Source of the DNA: an uncultured Clostridia bacterium | GTDB lineage: Bacteria; Bacillota; Clostridia; Lachnospirales; Lachnospiraceae | Length of the DNA: 15,074 nucleotides | Direction of reading: 5' to 3' | Assembly (NCBI GenBank): GCA_946611595.1 | Contig: CAMODY010000026.1 | Span: forward strand, 1 to 15,074 | In this document: positions 8,508 through 14,251 of the stretch, one piece after another | Position numbering within the stretch: the stretch's first letter is position 1 | How the letters are laid out: every line of letters begins with the position of its first letter | The notes under the pieces: model-generated | Databases searched by the model: none | What the model was told of the DNA's origin: nothing | Seen by the model: the letters and a program-made list of their open reading frames with translations, nothing else | Made by a program: the position numbers and the translations under genes

Positions 8508-9839
8508 ATGAATCAGCAGGAAGATAAGAAAACAGAAGAGAGAGAACCGAAGTTTGCCGTAACGGAAGCAGACCAGGATACAGAATTCAGCAAAGAGAAG
8601 ATGAAGGCCGTAGGTTTTGATATCTACGCGTTTTTCCGCAATCTTGTTTTTGCTGTTTTTTTGGGCCTTGCAATCGGAGCATATGCGACGGGTTTTGCAC
8701 TCCTGATCAACTGGATCACGGGATTTCGGACAGAGCATAGCTGGCTGATCCTGCTTCTTCCTGTGGGAGGTCTTGCAATTGTCGGTTTCTACCACTTGCT
8801 TGGTGCATATTCACCAAAGGGAACAAACCGTGTTTTAGAGTCAATATCTTCAGATGAAAAGCTTCCACTTAAGATGACACCGCTTATCACAGTCGGAACC
8901 GCTATCACACATTTCTTTGGCGGATCTGCCGGTCGAGAGGGGGCTGCGCTCCAGATTGGCGGAAGCATCGGTATGTGGTTTGGAACTGCGATTAAATTAG
9001 GCAAAAGAGAGATTACCATCATGACCCTTTGCGGCATGAGCGCGGCTTTTTCCGCCATGTTCGGAACTCCGTTTACTGCCGCAATCTTTGCCATGGAAGT
9101 TGTCAGCATCGGTATTCTCCATTACTCAGCCTTTGTGCCTTGCGTCGTCTCTGCATTAACAGCGGGACTGATTGCTAAATGGATTGGCTATGTTCCGGAA
9201 GCATATCCGGCCATAAAATTTCCAAGTTTTGGTTGGCTGAACGGTTTGCAGAGTGTTGGTCTTGGAATTGCCTGTGCACTTGTCAGCATTGCTTTCTGCA
9301 TTATTCTTCACAGAGTGGAGCATGCTTATCAGAAATATATTCCAAACTCTTATTTGAGAGCGGTTACTGGCGGTCTTTTAGTTGTTTTGATCACAGTATG
9401 TATCGGAACAAACGACTACAACGGAGCAGGCGTTTCCGTGATCATGAACGCCGTTTCCGGAAATGCTGTCTGGTATGCGTTTCTTTTGAAAATGATCATG
9501 ACGGCGCTGACTTTAGGTGCCTGCTATAAAGGCGGCGAGATCATACCTACGATCTTTGTCGGTGCGACCTTCGGCTGTGTCTTTGGTGGACTGATAGGAC
9601 TCGATCCAACAGTAGGAGCGGCGCTTGGTATCTGCGGCGTTTTCTGTGGCGTTACGAACTGCCCGATCGCATCGATCTGCCTGTGCCTGGAACTCTTCGG
9701 AATTCAAGGCTTGCCACTTTATATTTTGGTAGCAGCGGTGAGCTACCGTCTCTCCGGTTACTATGGAATCTACACCGGCCAGAAGATCATGTACTCAAAA
9801 TCCCGTCCGCTCTTTATCAACCGCACGACCTGGAAATAG
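8508..9839 (+). CDS. CLC-family anion/H+ antiporter, fluoride-exporter type
   Basis: Polytopic membrane protein of 443 residues in the CLC superfamily, most like the CLC-F branch that expels fluoride in exchange for protons. The gating glutamate is E144 in GREGAALQIGG (142-152). The segment KGGEIIPTIFVGATFG (341-356) puts a glutamate, E344, where Cl- transporters have GGIFAP; CLC-F proteins are known for an extra Glu here. The central-anion loop reads KGTNRV (104-109), not GSGIP, with Thr106 at the ion-coordinating position. SGYYGIYTGQ (416-425) holds the likely central Tyr. The first about 40 residues are charged and cytoplasmic. No ribosome binding site precedes ATG 8508; ATG 8601 (Met32), just before the first membrane helix, is an alternative start giving 412 residues. 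Fluoride as substrate is inference. Confidence 0.88.
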   Translation: MNQQEDKKTEEREPKFAVTEADQDTEFSKEKMKAVGFDIYAFFRNLVFAVFLGLAIGAYATGFALLINWITGFRTEHSWLILLLPVGGLAIVGFYHLLGAYSPKGTNRVLESISSDEKLPLKMTPLITVGTAITHFFGGSAGREGAALQIGGSIGMWFGTAIKLGKREITIMTLCGMSAAFSAMFGTPFTAAIFAMEVVSIGILHYSAFVPCVVSALTAGLIAKWIGYVPEAYPAIKFPSFGWLNGLQSVGLGIACALVSIAFCIILHRVEHAYQKYIPNSYLRAVTGGLLVVLITVCIGTNDYNGAGVSVIMNAVSGNAVWYAFLLKMIMTALTLGACYKGGEIIPTIFVGATFGCVFGGLIGLDPTVGAALGICGVFCGVTNCPIASICLCLELFGIQGLPLYILVAAVSYRLSGYYGIYTGQKIMYSKSRPLFINRTTWK

Positions 9840-9843
9840 AGAC

Positions 9844-10572
9844 TTAACCAAACAATTCCTGATTTAAATAATCTAAGAGTGTATTATTTTCACGGTCTGT
9901 ATCGACCTGCTCTTTTAGGGCGTTCATCTTTTTATCTAGCTCAGCGCTGAGATCCGCGCAGGCTTTCAATTCATTGGACATCTCCTGAGTGAAGTTTGCT
10001 TTTTTCTTGTAACGCAGCTGATGCTCTAAACTAGCCCATGAGTCCATGGCAATCGTCCTGAGCTGAACCTCAACCTTAACCTGTCTTGTTTCCTTTTCAA
10101 AAAAGACCGGAACTGTAACGATCATATGCAGACTCCGATATCCATTCTCTTTTGGATTCTTGATATAATCCTTTACTTTGAGGATTTCAATATCATCTTG
10201 ACGTTCTAAGGCCTGGGCCAGTGCGTAGACATCATCCTGGAAAGAGCAGATGACGCGGACACCTGCTATGTCATGAATATTCGCCTCAATATTTTCCGGT
10301 GACATCGCAAGCCCCTTCTTGCGCAGTTTCTTCATAATGCCGGAAAGACTTTTCAGGCGGGATTGAATGCTGCTGATCGGCTGACGGTCAAATTTCAGAG
10401 CGGTCTCTTCACTTAACACATTGAATTTCGTCTCGATCTCAAGAATCGCACACTTATAAAAGGTCATCATTCTGGCAAAATCATAAGTCGTTTCGAGGAA
10501 ACCTTCTACTTCCGGGGAAGAAATGATTGCTTTCAGCATAGTTTCTTCTGTTTTTGTAATTTGATATTCCAT
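9844..10572 (-). CDS. Small alarmone (p)ppGpp synthetase (RelP/RelQ type)
   Basis: Stand-alone RelA/SpoT-type synthetase that moves pyrophosphate from ATP to GDP or GTP, making the stringent-response alarmones. The 242 residues hold only the synthetase domain: no HD hydrolase, TGS or ACT domain. Motifs are SRLKSL (71-76), DIAGVRVICSF (101-111), the substrate-binding YIKNPKENGYRSLH (136-149) and the catalytic EVQLRTIAMDSWASLEHQLR (168-187). A helical C-terminal tail follows (about 195-240), as in the tetrameric Bacillus enzymes YjbM and YwaC; I cannot tell which of the two it matches better. The ribosome binding site AAAGGAAG lies about 9 bases before the ATG on the minus strand. Its stop is 4 bases from the convergent CLC stop. 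GATAAT (plus-strand 10600-10605) is a possible -10, but no good -35 is present. Confidence 0.93.
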   Translation of the reverse strand: MEYQITKTEETMLKAIISSPEVEGFLETTYDFARMMTFYKCAILEIETKFNVLSEETALKFDRQPISSIQSRLKSLSGIMKKLRKKGLAMSPENIEANIHDIAGVRVICSFQDDVYALAQALERQDDIEILKVKDYIKNPKENGYRSLHMIVTVPVFFEKETRQVKVEVQLRTIAMDSWASLEHQLRYKKKANFTQEMSNELKACADLSAELDKKMNALKEQVDTDRENNTLLDYLNQELFG

Positions 10573-10752
10573 GTATTCAATCTTCCTTTAAAATCCATAA
10601 TTATCTAAAATGACAGCAGACACTATCGTGAAAGTATGGTAGTATATGCAGTGCATTTTGATTCATCATAATGATAAAACTTGATGATATTGTGAAAAGG
10701 AAAGAGAAAATCAAAGGACACGTGAAAAATGCTGATTTTACGGGAAAAGCGT
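10573..10752. other. Divergent intergenic region between alarmone synthetase and rpsO
   Basis: AT-rich spacer upstream of the rpsO promoter. The full gap to rpsO is 297 bases. I see no supported gene here: two short frames from about 10713 and 10729 run through the rpsO promoter and look accidental. A 6-bp inverted repeat, TCATCA (10663-10668) and TGATGA (10682-10687), is the only symmetry noted. Confidence 0.5.
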
Positions 10753-10781
10753 TTGACAAGAGCGTCTTTTACTGTTAAGAT
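10753..10781 (+). promoter_or_regulatory. Strong promoter of rpsO-pnp
   Basis: Consensus -35 TTGACA at 10753-10758, a 17-base spacer, then an extended -10: TG at 10773-10774 and TAAGAT at 10776-10781. It is the best promoter in the window, fitting a ribosomal protein gene. Transcription would start near 10788. Confidence 0.85.
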
Positions 10782-10787
10782 ATGCAA

Positions 10788-10869
10788 GTTGTCAGCCCTT
10801 TCTCAGATGACGGACACTCCGGCCGCATCTTAGATACGGGTGGTAATCAAGAATAAGGAGGAAATTAAA
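10788..10869 (+). promoter_or_regulatory. rpsO 5' leader, possible S15 autoregulatory RNA
   Basis: A leader of about 82 bases. It contains a bulged 6-bp stem, CAC-CCG (10815-10821) with CGG-GTG (10837-10842), with a short ATC/GAT stem at its tip, and a possible GTCA/TGAC pairing (10791-10794 with 10808-10811). The AAGGAGG ribosome binding site is at 10856-10862. S15 commonly represses its own translation by binding structured rpsO leaders, but no match to a known S15 leader class was tested, so this is tentative. Confidence 0.35.
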
Positions 10870-11136
10870 ATGATTACACCAGAAATCAAAGCAGAAATTA
10901 TCAAGGAGTATGGAAAAACTCCGGCAGACACAGGTTCTACAGAAGTTCAGGTAGCTCTTCTGACATACAGAATCAAGGAGCTTACTGAGCACTTAAAGAC
11001 ACATAAGAAAGACCACCACTCCAGAAGAGGTCTTCTGAAGATGGTAGGTAAGAGAAGAGGTCTTCTGGATTACCTGAAGAGCAAAGATATCGAAGCTTAT
11101 CGTCAGCTGATCGAAAAACTCGGTATCAGAAAATAA
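10870..11136 (+). CDS. rpsO: 30S ribosomal protein S15
   Basis: Primary 16S rRNA-binding protein of the small-subunit platform, 88 residues, the usual length. It starts MITPEIKAEIIKEYG and carries the conserved DTGSTEVQVALLTYRIKELT and HKKDHHSRRGLLKMVGKRRG segments that contact rRNA, then LDYLKSKDIEAYRQLIEKLGIRK at the end. An in-frame GTG at 10840 would add 10 residues, but the AAGGAGG site just before 10870 and the family length fix the start at 10870. It is the first gene of the rpsO-pnp unit common in bacteria. Confidence 0.98.
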   Translation: MITPEIKAEIIKEYGKTPADTGSTEVQVALLTYRIKELTEHLKTHKKDHHSRRGLLKMVGKRRGLLDYLKSKDIEAYRQLIEKLGIRK

Positions 11137-11148
11137 TTTTGTTAGTAT

Positions 11149-11190
11149 CAATAGACCAGGCGTTCTGCCCGGTCTATTGTTATGTTATTT
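11149..11190 (+). terminator. Leaky terminator between rpsO and pnp
   Basis: A 12-bp stem with one A-C mismatch (11149-11161 with 11167-11179) and a 5-base loop. The tail TTATGTTATTT is T-rich but broken, so termination is probably partial and lets polymerase continue into pnp. This resembles the attenuating rpsO terminator ahead of pnp in E. coli. Confidence 0.65.
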
Positions 11191-11203
11191 ACAGGCTTTT
11201 CAT

Positions 11204-11279
11204 GCAGGGGAACGAACCGAAGCCTCTGAAAATTTCGTGAAAATGTCATGGCATTTTCAGATGTTTCGGATTCCTCTGC
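11204..11279 (+). promoter_or_regulatory. Long irregular hairpin in the pnp leader
   Basis: Three helices stack in one 76-base hairpin: 9 bp (11204-11212 with 11271-11279), 7 bp (11217-11223 with 11263-11269) and 9 bp (11225-11233 with 11253-11261), closed by a 19-base loop. Only small internal loops interrupt it. No T-run follows on either strand, so it is not a terminator. The loop holds a second copy of TGAAAAT (11238-11244) that can pair instead with the same right arm. It lies 42 bases before the pnp ATG. In E. coli a pnp leader hairpin is cut by RNase III for autoregulation; a like role here is inference. Confidence 0.6.
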
Positions 11280-11321
11280 CTGAAAAAATGGGCATACCGC
11301 CCGAGAAGTTAAGGAGGAAAT

Positions 11322-13412
11322 ATGAGCTTTAAAACATTTGAAATGGAACTTGCAGGAAGAACTCTGCGCGCTGAGATCGGCCGCGTTGCAGCACAGGCAA
11401 ACGGCGCTGTACTGCTTCACTACGGAGAGACCGTTGTTCTTTCTACAGCAACTGCATCTGAAAAACCAAGAGACGGAATCGACTTCTTCCCGCTTAGCGT
11501 AGACTTCGAAGAAAAACTGTATTCTGTCGGAAAGATCCCTGGAGGATTTACAAGAAGAGAAGGAAGACCTTCTGAGAACGCGGTACTGACTGCTCGTGTC
11601 ATCGACCGTCCGATGCGTCCGCTGTTCCCGAAGGATTACAGAAACGACGTTGTATTAAACAACCTGGTTATGAGCGTTGACCCGGATTGCCAGCCGGAAC
11701 TTGTTGCTATGCTTGGTAGCGCACTTGCAACCTGCATCTCTGACATCCCGTTTGATGGCCCGGTTGCTATGACTCAGGTCGGCATGATCGACGGCGAATT
11801 TGTCTTCAACCCAACCGCTGCACAGAAACATGTATCTGACTTAGCTCTTACCGTAGCTTCCACACCGGAGAAGGTCATCATGATCGAAGCCGGCGCAAAC
11901 GAAGTTCCGGAAGACAAGATGATCGAAGCAATCTTTGCAGCTGATGACCTGAACAAGAAAGTGAACGAGTTCTTTGCACAGATCATCGCAGAAGTTGGAA
12001 AAGAAAAACATGAATATGAGCACCATGAGATTCCGGAAGAAGTAACCAACGCGATTGTTGAGCTGGTTCCGCCGGAAGAAATGGAAAAAGCAGTTTTCGC
12101 TGACGAGAAACAGGTTCGTGATAAAAATATCTCTGAGATCAAAGATATGCTTGCTGAGAAATTTGCTGAAGAGCATGAGGATTGGATCCCGAGCATTGAC
12201 GAGGCTGTTTATGCATACCAGAAGAAGACTGTTCGTAAGATGATCTTGAAAGATCACAAGAGACCGGATGGTCGTGCAATCGATCAGATCCGTCCTCTGG
12301 CAGCAGAGATCGACATTCTCCCGAGAGCACACGGAAGCGGAATGTTCACACGTGGACAGACTCAGATCATGACTGCTACAACATTAGGACCGCTTTCTGA
12401 AGCACAGAAGATCGACGGCCTTGATTTAGAAGTAACATCCAAGAGATATATGCATCAGTACAACTTCCCGGCATATTCTGTAGGTGAGGCAAGACCGAAC
12501 CGTACACCAGGACGTCGTGAGATCGGACATGGTGCATTAGCAGAAAGAGCTCTGCTTCCGGTTATTCCTTCTGAGCAGGAATTCCCGTATGCACTGAGAC
12601 TGGTTTCCGAGACTTTTGAGTCCAACGGATCCACAAGCCAGGCTTCTGTCTGCGCTTCTACCTTAAGCCTTATGGCAGCAGGTGTTCCGATCAAACGTCC
12701 GGTAGCTGGTATCTCCTGCGGTCTGGTAACAGGTGAGACTGATGATGATTACCTGGTACTGACCGATATCCAGGGTCTTGAAGATTTCTTCGGCGACATG
12801 GACTTCAAGGTTGCAGGTACAGACGTTGGTATCACAGCAATCCAGATGGATATCAAGATCCACGGTCTTACAAGAGCCATCGTTGAAGAAGCAATCGCAA
12901 GAACGAAGCAGGCAAGAACTTATATCCTGCATGAAGTAATGCTTCCGGTTATTGCTGAGCCACGTAAAGAGGTTGGCAAATATGCTCCGAAGATCATCAG
13001 CATGCAGATCGATCCGGAGAAGATCGGTGAAGTTGTTGGTAAGCAGGGTAAAGTCATCAACGAGATCATCGCAAGAACAGGCGTTAAGATCGATATCAAC
13101 GATGACGGAATGGTTTCCATCTGCGGCGTAGAAAAAGATAAGCTTGAAGAAGCACGCCAGATCATCGAGACAATCGTTTCCGAGTTTGAGACCGGAAGAA
13201 TCTATGAAGGTAAAGTTGTTTCCATCAAAGACTTCGGTGCATTCCTTGAGTTCGCACCGGGCAAAGAGGGAATGGTTCATATCTCCAAGATCGCTCCGGA
13301 GCGTATCAAACGCGTAGAGGATGTATTAACACTTGGTGATGTAGTTAAGGCAAAATGCTTAGGACCTGACAAAATGGGCCGTGTATCCTTCAGCATCAAG
13401 GACGCAAAATAA
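11322..13412 (+). CDS. pnp: Polynucleotide phosphorylase (PNPase)
   Basis: Phosphorolytic 3'-to-5' exoribonuclease for mRNA turnover, acting as a trimer in the cytosol. It has 696 residues, normal length. Domain order: first RNase PH domain (about 1-140, with FFPLSVDFEEKLYSVGKIPG), all-helical domain (about 150-235), second RNase PH domain (about 325-540, with the catalytic GDMDFKVAGT; D492 and D494), KH domain (about 555-615, GxxG loop GKQG at 573-576) and S1 domain (about 622-693, with GAFLEFAPGKEGMVHISKIA). It stops soon after S1 without a long tail. The ribosome binding site AAGGAGG is at 11311-11317, preceded by a small GGGC/GCCC hairpin (11290-11302). It is probably expressed by read-through from the rpsO promoter, as no clear promoter of its own was found. 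Confidence 0.97.
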   Translation: MSFKTFEMELAGRTLRAEIGRVAAQANGAVLLHYGETVVLSTATASEKPRDGIDFFPLSVDFEEKLYSVGKIPGGFTRREGRPSENAVLTARVIDRPMRPLFPKDYRNDVVLNNLVMSVDPDCQPELVAMLGSALATCISDIPFDGPVAMTQVGMIDGEFVFNPTAAQKHVSDLALTVASTPEKVIMIEAGANEVPEDKMIEAIFAADDLNKKVNEFFAQIIAEVGKEKHEYEHHEIPEEVTNAIVELVPPEEMEKAVFADEKQVRDKNISEIKDMLAEKFAEEHEDWIPSIDEAVYAYQKKTVRKMILKDHKRPDGRAIDQIRPLAAEIDILPRAHGSGMFTRGQTQIMTATTLGPLSEAQKIDGLDLEVTSKRYMHQYNFPAYSVGEARPNRTPGRREIGHGALAERALLPVIPSEQEFPYALRLVSETFESNGSTSQASVCASTLSLMAAGVPIKRPVAGISCGLVTGETDDDYLVLTDIQGLEDFFGDMDFKVAGTDVGITAIQMDIKIHGLTRAIVEEAIARTKQARTYILHEVMLPVIAEPRKEVGKYAPKIISMQIDPEKIGEVVGKQGKVINEIIARTGVKIDINDDGMVSICGVEKDKLEEARQIIETIVSEFETGRIYEGKVVSIKDFGAFLEFAPGKEGMVHISKIAPERIKRVEDVLTLGDVVKAKCLGPDKMGRVSFSIKDAK

Positions 13413-13431
13413 TTCATTTTCAAAAGAGATC

Positions 13432-13474
13432 AAAATGCCGCTGCCTTACAGGATAGCGGCATTTTCTGTTTCTT
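13432..13474 (+). terminator. Terminator after pnp
   Basis: An 11-bp stem, AAAATGCCGCT (13432-13442) with AGCGGCATTTT (13455-13465), is extended by a CCT/AGG pairing at the tip. The T-rich tail is broken by C and G (CTGTTTCTT). The stem is flanked by A and T, so it may also work weakly on the minus strand. It ends the rpsO-pnp unit. Confidence 0.85.
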
Positions 13475-13480
13475 AAGAAA
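13469..13480. promoter_or_regulatory. Upstream operator-like palindrome of the exporter operon
   Basis: TTTCTTAAGAAA is a perfect 12-bp palindrome at the expected -35 position of the exporter promoter. A related imperfect copy, TTTC-6 bases-GAAA, lies downstream at 13520-13533. Confidence 0.35.
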
Positions 13481-13488
13481 GCATAAAA

Positions 13489-13497
13489 TGGTATAAT
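13489..13497 (+). promoter_or_regulatory. Promoter of the ABC exporter operon (extended -10)
   Basis: TGGTATAAT at 13489-13497 is a perfect extended -10. The -35 position (13469-13474, TTTCTT) is poor and falls in the palindrome, as expected of a regulated promoter. Transcription would start near 13504, about 40 bases before the ATPase gene. Confidence 0.6.
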
Positions 13498-13519
13498 ATT
13501 TTGTTATAAATTTTTGTTG

Positions 13520-13533
13520 TTTCACATAAGAAA
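13520..13533. promoter_or_regulatory. Downstream operator-like inverted repeat
   Basis: TTTCACATAAGAAA shares TTTC and AAGAAA with the palindrome at 13469-13480. It would lie about 16 bases into the transcript, where a bound repressor could block the polymerase. Confidence 0.3.
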
Positions 13534-13543
13534 GTAGAAAGTC

Positions 13544-14248
13544 ATGAACTATATTGAACTGGTTGATGTAGTAAAAGAATACAGTGCAAAAGGCGGTGTT
13601 ACGACACGCGCCGTCGACGGCATCAGTTTTCATATTAAGCAGGGAGAGCTGGTCGTGATCGTTGGCCCATCGGGAGCTGGAAAAACGACCGTGCTTAACA
13701 TGCTTGGTGGTATGGATACCATTACATCCGGTGAAATCTGGGTGGACGGTGTGGATATTTCCAAATATTCCTCCAAGCAGCTGACAAAGTACAGACGAAA
13801 TGATGTTGGATTCGTTTTCCAGTTCTATAACCTGGTACCGAATTTTACAGCGCTTGAGAATGTGGAACTTTCCAACCAGATCAGTAAGAACCCAATGAGT
13901 GCGAAAAAGATCATGCACGAGGTCGGCTTATCCCATCGCCTGGATAACTTCCCGGCTCAGCTTTCCGGCGGAGAGCAGCAGCGTGTCTCGATCGCAAGGG
14001 CTTTGGCTAAGAATCCAAAGATCATGCTCTGTGATGAGCCGACGGGAGCTTTGGACTATAAAACAGGTAAAACAATTTTGAAACTCCTTCAGACCATGTG
14101 CAGAAAGAAGGGCATGACGGTTATTATCATTACTCATAACCAGGCGATCGCGCCGATGGCAGACCGTGTGATCCAGATCAAGAATGGAAAAGTAGAGCGC
14201 ATGGGCATCAACCGGAATCCGCTTCCGGTCGAAGAAATTGAGTGGTAG
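13544..14248 (+). CDS. ABC exporter ATPase, MacB/LolD type
   Basis: Cytosolic ATPase of 234 residues that would drive the FtsX-like permease encoded next. Walker A GPSGAGKT is at 41-48, Q-loop FQFYNLVPNFTALENV starts near 92, signature LSGGE at 140-144, Walker B IMLCDE at 160-165, D-loop GALD and the switch His at 198. LVPNFTALENVE and DEPTGALD are typical of the MacB/LolD/FtsE class, whose members export lipids, peptides or antibiotics or work in cell-envelope signalling. The start has only a weak AGAAAG-like ribosome binding site. The permease GTG follows after 3 bases, so the two genes are coupled. The substrate cannot be told from sequence; bacitracin-type resistance pumps are close relatives, but no sensor kinase genes lie in the window. 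Confidence 0.93.
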   Translation: MNYIELVDVVKEYSAKGGVTTRAVDGISFHIKQGELVVIVGPSGAGKTTVLNMLGGMDTITSGEIWVDGVDISKYSSKQLTKYRRNDVGFVFQFYNLVPNFTALENVELSNQISKNPMSAKKIMHEVGLSHRLDNFPAQLSGGEQQRVSIARALAKNPKIMLCDEPTGALDYKTGKTILKLLQTMCRKKGMTVIIITHNQAIAPMADRVIQIKNGKVERMGINRNPLPVEEIEW

Positions 14249-14251
14249 AAA

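Noticed and set aside
10729..10836. Short reading frame of about 35 codons starting MLILREKRLTR upstream of rpsO
   Set aside because: It runs straight through the rpsO promoter and leader, has only a distant AAAGGA as a ribosome binding site, and shows no recognisable protein features.
10840..10869. GTG start that would extend S15 by 10 residues
   Set aside because: The AAGGAGG ribosome binding site would lie inside that extension, directly before the ATG at 10870, and 88 residues is the normal S15 length.
11252..11266. CodY-box-like sequence CATTTTCAGATGTTT
   Set aside because: It differs from the palindromic CodY consensus at about 4 of 15 positions, and the match is explained by the arm of the pnp leader hairpin.
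11204..11279. Reading the pnp leader hairpin as a transcription terminator
   Set aside because: The bases after the stem are A-rich (TGAAAAAATG), and the other strand has no T-run either.
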